Shown here one piece after another: positions 33,897 to 42,171 of a stretch of 64,000 bases of DNA. The notes under the pieces were generated by a model. It was given only the letters and a program-made list of their open reading frames with translations. It made no database searches and had not been told where the DNA came from. Made by a program: the position numbers and the translations under genes. Origin of the DNA: Streptomyces sp. CB09001 (GTDB taxonomy: Bacteria; Actinomycetota; Actinomycetes; Streptomycetales; Streptomycetaceae); assembly GCF_003369795.1 (NCBI RefSeq), contig NZ_CP026730.1, positions 4,517,001 through 4,581,000 on the forward strand, given 5' to 3'. Within the stretch, counting starts at the first letter, position 1, and the number at the start of each line of letters is the position of its first letter.

Positions 33897-35342
33897 TTGC
33901 CCGCCGAAATCTCCCCCGAGTCCACCGCCTACCGAGCCGCGCTCGACGTCATCCGAGCCGTCGAACCCCGCGTCGCGGACGCCATCGGCCAGGAGGTCGC
34001 CGACCAGCGCGAGATGCTCAAGCTGATCGCCTCCGAGAACTACGCCTCCCCGGCCACGCTCCTGGCGATGGGCAACTGGTTCAGCGACAAGTACGCCGAG
34101 GGCACCATCGGCCGCCGCTTCTACGCCGGCTGCCGCAACGTCGACACCGTCGAGTCCCTCGCCGCCGAACACGCGCGCGAGCTGTTCGGCGCCCGCCACG
34201 CCTACGTCCAGCCGCACTCCGGCATCGACGCCAACCTGGTCGCCTTCTGGGCCGTCCTGGGCGCCCGCGTCGAGGTGCCCTTCCTGGAGAAGACCGGCGC
34301 CCGCCAGGTCAACGACCTGACCGACGCCGACTGGGCCGAGCTGCGCCAGGCCTTCGGCAACCAGCGGATGCTCGGCATGTCCCTGGACGCCGGCGGCCAC
34401 CTCACCCACGGCTTCCGGCCGAACATCTCCGGCAAGATGTTCGACCAGCGTTCCTACGGCACCGACCCGGCCACCGGCCTCATCGACTACGAGGCCCTGC
34501 GCGCCTCCGCCCGCGAGTTCAAGCCGCTGATCATCGTCGCGGGCTACTCCGCGTACCCCCGGCTGGTGAACTTCCGGATCATGCGCGAGATCGCCGACGA
34601 GGTCGGCGCGACCCTCATGGTCGACATGGCGCACTTCGCCGGCCTGGTCGCGGGCAAGGTCCTCACCGGCGACTTCGACCCGGTCCCGCACGCCCAGATC
34701 GTGACGACCACCACGCACAAGTCGCTGCGCGGACCGCGCGGCGGCATGGTCCTGTGCGACGACTCGCTCAAGGACCAGGTCGACCGCGGCTGCCCGATGG
34801 TCCTCGGCGGCCCGCTCCCGCACGTCATGGCCGCCAAGGCCGTGGCCCTCGCCGAGGCCCGCCGGCCCGCGTTCCAGGACTACGCCCAGCGCATCGTCGA
34901 CAACGCCCGCGCCCTCGCCGAGGGCCTGACCAAGCGCGGCGCCACCCTGGTGACCGGCGGCACCGACAACCACCTCAACCTGATCGACGTGGCGTCCTCC
35001 TACGGCCTCACCGGCCGCCAGGCCGAGGCCGCCCTGCTCGACTCCGGCATCGTCACCAACCGCAACGCCATCCCGGCCGACCCGAACGGCGCCTGGTACA
35101 CCTCCGGCATCCGCATCGGCACCCCGGCGCTGACCACGCGCGGCCTCGGCACGGCGGAGATGGACGAGGTCGCGGGCCTCATCGACCGCGTCCTCACCGC
35201 CACCGAGCCCGGCACCACCAAGTCCGGCGCCCCGTCCAAGGCCTCCCACGTCCTCGACGCGAAGGTCGCCGACGAGATCTCGCACCGCGCGACCGACCTG
35301 GTGTCCGGCTTCCCGCTGTACCCGGAGATCGACCTCGGCTGA
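33897..35342 (+). CDS. glyA: Serine hydroxymethyltransferase
   Basis: 481 aa from TTG 33897, with GGAGGA five bases upstream deciding the start. It converts Ser plus THF into Gly plus methylene-THF using PLP. Motifs are LIASENYASPATLLAMGNWF, GRRFYAGCRNVDTVE, VDMAHFAGLVAG and the PLP lysine in TTTTHKSLRGPRGG. It is longer than the usual ~420 aa because of an insertion around LGARVEVPFLEKTGARQVND, as in one actinobacterial subclass. Preceded by a ZTP riboswitch, so expression is tied to one-carbon and purine status. Confidence 0.95.
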   Translation: MPAEISPESTAYRAALDVIRAVEPRVADAIGQEVADQREMLKLIASENYASPATLLAMGNWFSDKYAEGTIGRRFYAGCRNVDTVESLAAEHARELFGARHAYVQPHSGIDANLVAFWAVLGARVEVPFLEKTGARQVNDLTDADWAELRQAFGNQRMLGMSLDAGGHLTHGFRPNISGKMFDQRSYGTDPATGLIDYEALRASAREFKPLIIVAGYSAYPRLVNFRIMREIADEVGATLMVDMAHFAGLVAGKVLTGDFDPVPHAQIVTTTTHKSLRGPRGGMVLCDDSLKDQVDRGCPMVLGGPLPHVMAAKAVALAEARRPAFQDYAQRIVDNARALAEGLTKRGATLVTGGTDNHLNLIDVASSYGLTGRQAEAALLDSGIVTNRNAIPADPNGAWYTSGIRIGTPALTTRGLGTAEMDEVAGLIDRVLTATEPGTTKSGAPSKASHVLDAKVADEISHRATDLVSGFPLYPEIDLG

Positions 35343-35357
35343 GAGGCCGGCAGGGCC

Positions 35358-36026
35358 CTAGAGGTCGATCAGCTCCTGACGCGGCTCCCCGCGCGGCGGC
35401 CCGGCACGGTACCGGTCCGCCGCGCGGCGTATCAGCAGCGTCCCCGCGACGCCCGCCCCGAGCCCGGCGGCGCCCCACCACACCCCGTCCGGCCCGCCGC
35501 CGTCCCCTCCGCCCCCGGCGCCGGGCCCGGTCCCGTCCTTCGCGAAGAAGCCCTCGTCGACCAGCCAGGCGTAGGTGCGCCGGTCCACCCGGTGCCAGCG
35601 GATGTCGTCGTCCGCCACGTCCGGTGCCGGATCGGTGCGCACCCACGGCGTGCCGTCCCCGGCCAGGAACAGCTGGTCCTGCCGCAGCATCGCCACGTCC
35701 CCGCCCGGCGCCCGCTCCGTCTGCGGCCACCCCCCGACCCCGGTCAGCCCCCACAGCACCGTGAACCGCACCGGCGGACGGCGGTCCCGCGTCCAGTCCT
35801 CCGGCACCGGCTCGGTCTCCGAGCGCGACGGGTCGAGCAGGCTCCGCAGCCGGTCGAAGTCCCGCTCACCCGCGTGCCAGGACGTGGTGCGCCCCGTGCC
35901 CGTCCACACGATCACCGCCACGTCCGGATCCACCAGGGGCGCCGTACCGTCCGCCACCGCGGTCCCCGGCACCCCCGCCCACAGCACCGCGGCCAGCGCC
36001 GCCCCCGCTCCCGCCCACCACCGCAC
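35358..36026 (-). CDS. Exported, C-terminally membrane-anchored protein of unknown function
   Basis: 222 aa. Signal peptide MRWWAGAGAALAAVLWAGVP with cleavage after TAVADG. The outer domain contains TGTGRTTSWHAGERDFDRLR, FTVLWGLTGVGGWPQTERAP and MLRQDQLFLAGDGTPWVRTD. A Gly-rich linker and one membrane segment (VWWGAAGLGAGVAGTLLI) near the end give a type-I topology. No family is recognised. It converges on glyA (16-base gap) and diverges from trpS. Confidence 0.85.
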   Translation of the reverse strand: MRWWAGAGAALAAVLWAGVPGTAVADGTAPLVDPDVAVIVWTGTGRTTSWHAGERDFDRLRSLLDPSRSETEPVPEDWTRDRRPPVRFTVLWGLTGVGGWPQTERAPGGDVAMLRQDQLFLAGDGTPWVRTDPAPDVADDDIRWHRVDRRTYAWLVDEGFFAKDGTGPGAGGGGDGGGPDGVWWGAAGLGAGVAGTLLIRRAADRYRAGPPRGEPRQELIDL

Positions 36027-36135
36027 GCCGTACCCCCTCCGTCCCCGCCCTTGTTACACCGCCGGGCCCGGAATGGAGCCCCCCTGTTCCCAACCAGTGC
36101 CCGACCGCCCCGCGCGGCCTGAGAGAATGGTGAGC

Positions 36136-37149
36136 ATGGCCTCTGAACGTCCCCGCGTGCTCTCCGGTATCCAGCCGACCTCCGGCTCGTTCCACCTCGG
36201 CAACTACCTCGGCGCCGTCCGCCAGTGGGTCGACATGCAGGACACCCACGACGCGTTCTACATGGTCGTCGACCTGCACGCGATCACGGTCCCGCAGGAC
36301 CCGAAGGAGCTGCGCGAGAACACCCGCGTCGCCGCCGCCCAGCTCCTCGCGGCCGGCCTCGACCCGGACCGCTGCACCCTGTTCGTGCAGAGCCACGTCC
36401 CCGAGCACGCCCAGCTCGGCTGGCTGATGAACTGCATCACCGGCTTCGGCGAGGCCTCCCGGATGACCCAGTTCAAGGACAAGTCGGCCAAGCAGGGCAA
36501 CGACCGCACCACCGTCGGCCTGTTCACGTACCCGATGCTGATGGTCGCCGACATCCTGCTGTACCAGGCCGACCAGGTCCCCGTCGGCGAGGACCAGCGC
36601 CAGCACCTGGAGCTGACCCGCGACCTCGCGGACCGCTTCAACCAGACCTACGGCGACGCCTTCACCGTGCCGACCGCGTACATCCTCAAGGAGACGGCGA
36701 AGATCTACGACCTTCAGGACCCGACCGCCAAGATGAGCAAGTCGGCGGCCACCCCGAAGGGCCTGATCAACCTCCTCGACGAGCCGAAGGCCACCGCGAA
36801 GAAGGTGAGGAGCGCGGTCACGGACACCGACACCGTGGTCCGCTTCGACCGCGAGCACAAGCCCGGCGTCAGCAACCTCCTGACGATCTACTCCACCCTC
36901 ACCGGCGCCGAGATCGCCGAGCTGGAGCGCAAGTACGAGGGCAAGGGCTACGGCGCGCTGAAGACGGACCTCGCCGACGTCGTCGTGGAGTTCGTCACCC
37001 CCTTCCGGGAGCGGACCCGGCAGTACCTGGACGACCCGGAGACGCTCGACGCGATCCTCGCCAAGGGCGCGGAGAAGGCCAGGCGCGTCGCCGCGGAGAC
37101 CCTCGCCCGGGCGTACGACGAGGTGGGCTTCCTCCCCGCCAAGCACTGA
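36136..37149 (+). CDS. trpS: Tryptophanyl-tRNA synthetase
   Basis: 337 aa from ATG 36136; another ATG three codons upstream is possible. Class I signatures are RVLSGIQPTSGSFHLGNYLG (HIGH-like) and TAKMSKSAATPKG (KMSKS). Trp pocket and dimer motifs are YQADQVPVGEDQRQHLELTR and NCITGFGEASRMTQFKDKS. It charges tRNA-Trp. From memory, streptomycetes carry two TrpRS genes, and the copy in this neighbourhood is the housekeeping one, the other conferring indolmycin resistance. Confidence 0.96.
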   Translation: MASERPRVLSGIQPTSGSFHLGNYLGAVRQWVDMQDTHDAFYMVVDLHAITVPQDPKELRENTRVAAAQLLAAGLDPDRCTLFVQSHVPEHAQLGWLMNCITGFGEASRMTQFKDKSAKQGNDRTTVGLFTYPMLMVADILLYQADQVPVGEDQRQHLELTRDLADRFNQTYGDAFTVPTAYILKETAKIYDLQDPTAKMSKSAATPKGLINLLDEPKATAKKVRSAVTDTDTVVRFDREHKPGVSNLLTIYSTLTGAEIAELERKYEGKGYGALKTDLADVVVEFVTPFRERTRQYLDDPETLDAILAKGAEKARRVAAETLARAYDEVGFLPAKH

Positions 37150-37338
37150 CCCGCGGCAGCGCCCGGGGCGCCGCCGCCGCAGGACCCCGGGCACCTTCCG
37201 TGCGCCCCGGCATGCCGCCGTAGCGCCGCACATCACTCCGGTTGCGCCTGCCCAGGGCACGGCGGTGGCCGTACAGTCGATATCCGGGTGTCCGGCACGG
37301 CGACACCCGACGAGCGACACACAACGACAGGAGACGAA

Positions 37339-37917
37339 GTGGGGACCGTAACGATCGGCGTGTCGATCGCGGTCCCGGAGCCTCACGGCAGCAAGCTCCA
37401 GCAGCTGCGCGCGGGCTTCGGCGACGCCGCCGCTCACGGCATCCCCACGCACGTCACCCTGCTGCCGCCGACCGAGGTCGACGGTGCCGCGCTGCCCGCG
37501 GTCGAGGCGCACCTGGCGGAGGTGGCGGCGCGCGGCCGGCCCTTCCCGATGCGACTGTCCGGCACCGGGACCTTCCGCCCGCTGTCGCCCGTCGTCTTCG
37601 TCCAGGTGGTCGAGGGCGCGGCGGCCTGCTCCTGGCTGCAGAAGCGGGTGCGCGACGCGTCCGGCCCCGTCCCACGGGAACTGCAGTTCCCGTACCACCC
37701 GCACGTCACCGTGGCGCACGGCATCGAGGAAGCGGCGATGGACCGCGCCTACGAGGAGCTGTCCGACTACGAGGCCCAGTGGCCCTGCACCGGCTTCGCG
37801 CTGTACGAACAGGGCGCCGACGCGGTCTGGCGCAAGCTGCGCGAGTTCCCCTTCGGCAGCGCCACCGTGCCCCCGCAGTCCGGGCGCGTGGAGACCGGCT
37901 CGCTGCCCACCCGGTAG
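37339..37917 (+). CDS. 2'-5' RNA ligase superfamily (2H phosphoesterase) protein
   Basis: 192 aa from GTG 37339 behind AGGAGA; an upstream GTG at 37288 is in frame but weaker. The two HxT motifs of the 2H fold are PTHVTLLPPTEVDG and HPHVTVAHGIEEA. Members hydrolyse or ligate 2',3'-cyclic or 2'-5' phosphates on RNA or nucleotides. The substrate here is unknown. It follows trpS by 189 bases and may have its own promoter. Confidence 0.88.
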   Translation: MGTVTIGVSIAVPEPHGSKLQQLRAGFGDAAAHGIPTHVTLLPPTEVDGAALPAVEAHLAEVAARGRPFPMRLSGTGTFRPLSPVVFVQVVEGAAACSWLQKRVRDASGPVPRELQFPYHPHVTVAHGIEEAAMDRAYEELSDYEAQWPCTGFALYEQGADAVWRKLREFPFGSATVPPQSGRVETGSLPTR

Positions 37918-37924
37918 CCGCGCC

Positions 37925-38680
37925 TCACACCGGCAGCCGCCGGAACACCGCCCGCGGCAGGTGCCGCATCGCCGACATCACCACCCGCAGCGCGCCCGGC
38001 ACCCACACCGTCTCCGAACGCCGCCGCAGCCCCAGCTCGATGGCCGTGGCCACCGCCTCGGGCGTCGTGGCGAGCGGCGCCTCCTCCATCCCCTCGGTCA
38101 TCCGCGACCGCACGAACCCGGGCCGTACGACCATGACGTGCACGCCCGTGCCGTGCAGCGCGTCGCCCAGGCCCTGCGCGAAGGCGTCCAGCCCTGCCTT
38201 GCTGGAGCCGTAGATGAAGTTGGCGCGGCGCGCCCGCTCACCGGCGACCGAGGAGAGCACCACCAGCGAGCCGTGCCCCTGCGCCTGGAGGGAACGGGCG
38301 GCGACCAGCCCGGCCGAGACCGCGCCGGTGTAGTTGGTCTGCGCGACCCGTACGGCGTTCAGCGGCTCGCGCTCGTCGTGCGCCTGGTCGCCCAGGATGC
38401 CGAAGGCCAGCAGCACCAGGTCGATGTCGCCCTCGGCGAAGACCTTGCCGAGCGCCGCCTCGTGGGACTCGGGGTCCAGCGCGTCGAAGGCGACCGTGCG
38501 CACCTCGGCGCCGAGCCCGCGCAGCTGCCCGGCGGCCGCGTCCAGCGCGGGGGAGGGCCGCCCGGCCAGCCACACCGTACGGGTGCGGCGGGCCACCAGA
38601 CGGCGCACGGTGGCGAGCGCGATCTCGGACGTACCGCCGAGGACGAGGAGGGACTGGGGGAGGCCGAAGGCGTCCTTCAC
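37925..38680 (-). CDS. SDR family reductase, DprE2-like (decaprenylphospho-2-keto-erythropentose reductase)
   Basis: 251 aa. SDR features are LLVLGGTSEIALATVRRLVA (nucleotide loop with GGTSEI instead of the common GxxxGIG), VLSSVAGERARRANFIYGSS with the catalytic Ser, and the YxxxK pair in IYGSSKAGLDAF. In mycobacteria DprE2 reduces the keto intermediate made by DprE1 to decaprenyl-phosphoryl-arabinose. The DprE1-like gene is 36 bases upstream on the same strand, which supports this assignment over a generic SDR. Confidence 0.87.
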   Translation of the reverse strand: MKDAFGLPQSLLVLGGTSEIALATVRRLVARRTRTVWLAGRPSPALDAAAGQLRGLGAEVRTVAFDALDPESHEAALGKVFAEGDIDLVLLAFGILGDQAHDEREPLNAVRVAQTNYTGAVSAGLVAARSLQAQGHGSLVVLSSVAGERARRANFIYGSSKAGLDAFAQGLGDALHGTGVHVMVVRPGFVRSRMTEGMEEAPLATTPEAVATAIELGLRRRSETVWVPGALRVVMSAMRHLPRAVFRRLPV

Positions 38681-38716
38681 GACTGGCTCCAGACAGGTCA
38701 GGGGGCGGCTGGTGTG

Positions 38717-40090
38717 TCACAGGGCGAGGCGGCGGGACAGGTCGGACACGAACACCCCGCGCGGGTCCAGCTCCGCGCGCAGGGCGCGGAAGTCGTCCAG
38801 GCGGGGGTACATCGCGGGGAGCAGTTCCGGGCGCAGCCGGGAGTCCTTGGCGAGGTAGACCCGGCCGCCCGCGTCCGCGACCTCCTCGTCCAGCTCGTCC
38901 AGGAAGGCCCCGAGCCCGGGCAGACCCGCCGGGATGTCCAGGGCGAGCGTCCAGCCCGGCACGGGGAAGGAGAGCCAGCCCGGGTCGGCCGCGCCGAAGC
39001 GTTTGAGGACGGCCAGGAAGGAGGGGCAGCGGCGGGCGGAGATGCGCCGCACGATCCGGCGCAGCGCCTCCTCCCGGCCGTGCCCGACGACGAACTGGTA
39101 CTGCACGAAGCCCCCGCGGCCGTAGACCCGGTTCCAGTGCGGGACGCCGTCCAGCGGGTGGAAGAAGGCGGAGATCCGCTGGAGGCGCCCCCGGCTCTCC
39201 CTGGGGGCCTTGCGGTACCAGACCTCGTTGAACAGGCCGACCGTCGTACGGCTGAGCAGTCCGCCCGGCAGGAAGTCGGGGGTCGCGGGCAGGCGCGAGG
39301 TGCGGAAGGCCAGCGGCGCGCGCCGGGCGCGGGAGCGGGCGGGCAGCGCGTCCAGCGGGGCGTGGTCGCCGCGGGTGAGCACCGCGCGGCCGGTCGCCCG
39401 GCCGCGCGCGAGGAGGTCGATCCAGGCGACCGAGTAGCGGTAGCGGTGGTCGGTGGCGGTCAGCCGGGCCATCAGGTCGTCCAGGTCGCCGGCCCGCTCG
39501 GTGTCGACCGACATCAGCGCCGTCTCGACCGGCTGGAGCCGCAGCGTCGCGGTGAGGATCACCCCGGTCAGCCCCATGCCGCCCGCCGTCGCGTCGAACA
39601 GGGGCGTGCCCGGGGCGACGGTGCGGACCCGGCCGTCGGCGGTGAGCAGCTCCAGGGAGAGCACGTGCCGCGTGAAGGACCCCGACACGTGGTGGTTCTT
39701 GCCGTGGATGTCCGCGCCGATCGCCCCGCCGACCGTCACATAGCGGGTGCCGGGCGTCACCGGCACGAACCAGCCGAGCGGCAGCAGCACCTCCATCAGC
39801 CGGTGCAGGGAGACGCCCGCGTCGCACAGCACGGTGCCGCCCGCGACGTCGACGGCGTGCACGCGGTCCAGGGCCGTCATGTCGAGCACGGCACCCCCCG
39901 CGTTCTGCGCCGCGTCCCCGTACGCCCGCCCGAGCCCCCGCGCGATGCCGCCGCGGACCCCGCAGTCCCGGACGGCGACGGCCGCCTCCTCGTACGTCCG
40001 CGGACGGACGACGAGTGCCCCGGTGGGCGCCGTACGGCCCCAGCCGGTGACGGTGCCCCAGTCGGCGTCGGGAACGGTGTCGGCAGACAT
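38717..40090 (-). CDS. FAD-linked oxidase, DprE1-like (decaprenylphosphoryl-ribose 2'-oxidase)
   Basis: 457 aa from ATG 40090. FAD_binding_4 features are RGLGRAYGDAAQNAGGAVLD and YVTVGGAIGADIHGKNHHVS, the latter matching the DprE1 active-site His region. The C-terminal substrate domain is FLAVLKRFGAADPGWLSFPV with PGWTLALDIP and YLAKDSRLRPELLPAMYPRL. It would oxidise decaprenyl-phosphoryl-ribose at C2'. At the position of the Cys that benzothiazinones attack (PGWNICVD in M. tuberculosis, by recall), this protein has Ala. Divergent from the PAP2-UbiA-GtrA operon. Confidence 0.9.
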   Translation of the reverse strand: MSADTVPDADWGTVTGWGRTAPTGALVVRPRTYEEAAVAVRDCGVRGGIARGLGRAYGDAAQNAGGAVLDMTALDRVHAVDVAGGTVLCDAGVSLHRLMEVLLPLGWFVPVTPGTRYVTVGGAIGADIHGKNHHVSGSFTRHVLSLELLTADGRVRTVAPGTPLFDATAGGMGLTGVILTATLRLQPVETALMSVDTERAGDLDDLMARLTATDHRYRYSVAWIDLLARGRATGRAVLTRGDHAPLDALPARSRARRAPLAFRTSRLPATPDFLPGGLLSRTTVGLFNEVWYRKAPRESRGRLQRISAFFHPLDGVPHWNRVYGRGGFVQYQFVVGHGREEALRRIVRRISARRCPSFLAVLKRFGAADPGWLSFPVPGWTLALDIPAGLPGLGAFLDELDEEVADAGGRVYLAKDSRLRPELLPAMYPRLDDFRALRAELDPRGVFVSDLSRRLAL

Positions 40091-40233
40091 GGCGGTGACC
40101 GTATCGCCCCTGTCTCCCCCTGTGTGAATGATTAGTTCCAAAACATTCGGAGCATCCCTGAAACGGGTGATTAATGGTATGTCGCTCCGGCGTGCCCGCC
40201 TTCGCGCGCCGCGGGCGTGGACAGTGAGTCCAC
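40091..40233. promoter_or_regulatory. Divergent promoter region of the DPA-like cassette
   Basis: The 143-base spacer between dprE1-like (-) and PAP2 (+) includes an AT-rich patch at about 40124-40183 (GATTAGTTCCAAAACATTC, GTGATTAATGGTATGTC). This stands out against the GC-rich background. It is the only place from which both arms of the cassette can be transcribed. No specific consensus is claimed. Confidence 0.45.
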
Positions 40234-40743
40234 ATGGACGACCTCGACGACATGGACCACCGGATCGTCAGCGCGCTCAGGGCCCGCGGAACCGACCCGC
40301 GCGTGGCCGGCGCCGCGCGCGCACTGTCCTGGGCGGGGGAGCACGGGGCGCTGTGGCTCGCGGCGGGCCTCGCCTCGGCCGCCGTGGACGCGCCCCGGCG
40401 CACGGCCTGGCTGCGCGGCACCGCCCTCACCGCGGGCGCCCACGTCGCCAGCATGGGGGTCAAGCGGGTCGTGCGCCGCCCCCGCCCCGCGCACGTCGTC
40501 CCCCTGGTACGCACCGCCGGCCGGCACTCCTTCCCCAGCTCGCACGCCACCTCGGCCGCCGCGGCCGCCGTCGTCTTCGGCACCCTCGGGGTGCGCGCCG
40601 CCTGGCCGCTCGCCGCCGCCGTGTGCGCCTCCCGGCTGGTCGTCGGCGTCCACTACCCCTCCGACGTCGCCGCGGGTGCCGCCCTGGGCGCGCTCACGGC
40701 CCGGCTCGGCACCGGCTGGATGCGCGGAGGCACCCGTGACTGA
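40234..40743 (+). CDS. PAP2-family phosphatase, DPPR phosphatase-like
   Basis: 169 aa. The three PAP2 catalytic blocks are present: KRVVRRPRP, SFPSSHATSA and SRLVVGVHYPSD. Hydrophobic segments give about four helices. In mycobacteria a PAP2 protein (Rv3807c) next to UbiA removes the 5-phosphate from decaprenyl-phosphoryl-5-phosphoribose. The same pairing here suggests that role. An ATG six codons downstream is an alternative start. It overlaps ubiA-like by 8 bases. Confidence 0.87.
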   Translation: MDDLDDMDHRIVSALRARGTDPRVAGAARALSWAGEHGALWLAAGLASAAVDAPRRTAWLRGTALTAGAHVASMGVKRVVRRPRPAHVVPLVRTAGRHSFPSSHATSAAAAAVVFGTLGVRAAWPLAAAVCASRLVVGVHYPSDVAAGAALGALTARLGTGWMRGGTRD

Positions 40744-41704
40744 CACGGCCGTCACCGACACCGCCGTCCTGCGCCAACGCGCCCCCGAACAGCAGCGGGA
40801 GCCCGACCCGCCGCGCCGGGCGAGACGGGTCCCGGCCGGGCTGCTGCGCACCGCGCGCCCCCGCCAGTGGGTCAAGAACGTCCTGGTCGTCGCCGCCCCG
40901 GCCGCCGCCGGCGAGCTGTTCTCCGCGCCCGCCCTGGGCCGGCTCGCCCTGGTCTTCGTCCTGTTCACCGCCTGCGCCGCCGCCGTCTACCTGGTCAACG
41001 ACGCCCGCGACGCCGAGGCCGACCGCGCCCACCCCGTCAAACGGCACCGCCCGGTCGCCGCCGGAGACGTCCCGGTGCCGCTCGCCTACGCCGTCGGAGG
41101 CGTCCTGGGCGTCCTCGCGCCCGCCCTCGCCGCCTGGCTGTGCCCCGGGCCCGTCGCGGCCCTGCTGACCGCCTACCTCGCCATGCAACTGGCGTACTGC
41201 GTCAGCCTCAAGCACGTCCTGGTCGTCGACCTCGCCGTCGTCACCACCGGCTTCCTGATGCGGGCGATGATCGGCGGACTCGCGCTCGGCATCCCCCTGT
41301 CGCGCTGGTTCCTCATCACGACCGGCTTCGGCGCCCTGTTCATGGTCGCCGCCAAGCGGTACTCCGAAGCCGTCCAGATGGCCGGGAAGGACGGTGCCAC
41401 GCGCGCGCTGCTCACCGAGTACACCACCGGCTACCTGCGCTTCGTCTGGCAGCTCGCCGCCGGGGTCGCCGTCCTCGGCTACTGCCTGTGGGCCATGGAG
41501 GAGGGCGGCGTACCGCACACCAGCGTGCTGCCCTGGCGCCAGCTCTCCGTGATCCCCTTCGTCCTCGCCGTCCTGCGCTACGCCGTCTTCGCCGACCGCG
41601 GCACCGCGGGCGAACCCGAGGACGTCGTCCTGCGCGACCGCGCCCTCGCGCTGATCGGCGTCGTATGGCTCGCGATGTACGGCCTGGCGGTGGCCAATTG
41701 GTAG
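40736..41704 (+). CDS. UbiA-family prenyltransferase, DPPR synthase-like
   Basis: 322 aa from GTG 40736 behind GGAGG. Two Asp-rich motifs of the superfamily are seen: YLVNDARDAEADRAHPVKRH (NDxxDxxxD type) and, in the second half, KRYSEAVQMAGKDGATRALL. About eight to nine membrane helices follow a cytosolic start with TARPRQWVKNVLVVAAP. It resembles Rv3806c, which couples PRPP to decaprenyl phosphate. It overlaps both neighbours (PAP2 by 8 bases, GtrA by 7). Confidence 0.9.
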   Translation: MTDTAVTDTAVLRQRAPEQQREPDPPRRARRVPAGLLRTARPRQWVKNVLVVAAPAAAGELFSAPALGRLALVFVLFTACAAAVYLVNDARDAEADRAHPVKRHRPVAAGDVPVPLAYAVGGVLGVLAPALAAWLCPGPVAALLTAYLAMQLAYCVSLKHVLVVDLAVVTTGFLMRAMIGGLALGIPLSRWFLITTGFGALFMVAAKRYSEAVQMAGKDGATRALLTEYTTGYLRFVWQLAAGVAVLGYCLWAMEEGGVPHTSVLPWRQLSVIPFVLAVLRYAVFADRGTAGEPEDVVLRDRALALIGVVWLAMYGLAVANW

Positions 41705-42171
41705 CCGGCCGGCGCGAACTGCTGGGCTTCGCCTCCGCCGGCCTGCTCGCCTACGCCGTCGACCTCGGCCTCTTCACCTGCCTGCGCGGCGCGGCCGGAC
41801 TCGACCCGCTCACCGCCAAGGCCCTCTCCTTCGTCGCGGGCTGCTCGGTCGCCTACGCGGGCAACGCCCTGGGCACCTACCGCCACCTCGGCCGCCCCCG
41901 GGGCCTGCGCCCCTACGCGGTGTTCTTCGCCGTGAACGCCGCCGGTGCCGCCGTACAACTGCTCTGCCTGGCCGTCAGCCACTACGGGCTCGGTCTCACC
42001 TCGCAGCGCGCCGACACGGTCTCCGGCGCCGGCGTCGGCATGCTCCTGGGCACGATCCTGCGCTTCTGGGGCACAAGAACACTGGTCTTCCGGTCCGCGG
42101 CCGGATCCGGAGGGCCCCCGGGATCATGGAACGCGACGAGCGGGGGCAGGGTCGGATCATGGACTGGCTGA
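41698..42171 (+). CDS. GtrA-family membrane protein
   Basis: 157 aa from TTG 41698; an ATG at 41665 is the other in-frame choice. Four predicted membrane helices: LLGFASAGLLAYAVDLGLFT, ALSFVAGCSVAYAGNALGTY, YAVFFAVNAAGAAVQLLCLA and GVGMLLGTILRFWGTRTLVF. The ending FWGTRTLVF is the usual GtrA signature. GtrA members move or reorient polyprenyl-linked sugars; Rv3789 of the arabinan pathway is one. Context here supports a role with the DPA-like lipid. Confidence 0.85.
   Translation: MVAGRRELLGFASAGLLAYAVDLGLFTCLRGAAGLDPLTAKALSFVAGCSVAYAGNALGTYRHLGRPRGLRPYAVFFAVNAAGAAVQLLCLAVSHYGLGLTSQRADTVSGAGVGMLLGTILRFWGTRTLVFRSAAGSGGPPGSWNATSGGRVGSWTG

Noticed and set aside
37921..38680. Generic short-chain dehydrogenase annotation
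   Set aside because: Adjacent DprE1-like, UbiA, PAP2 and GtrA genes make a DprE2-like role more likely, though still inferred.
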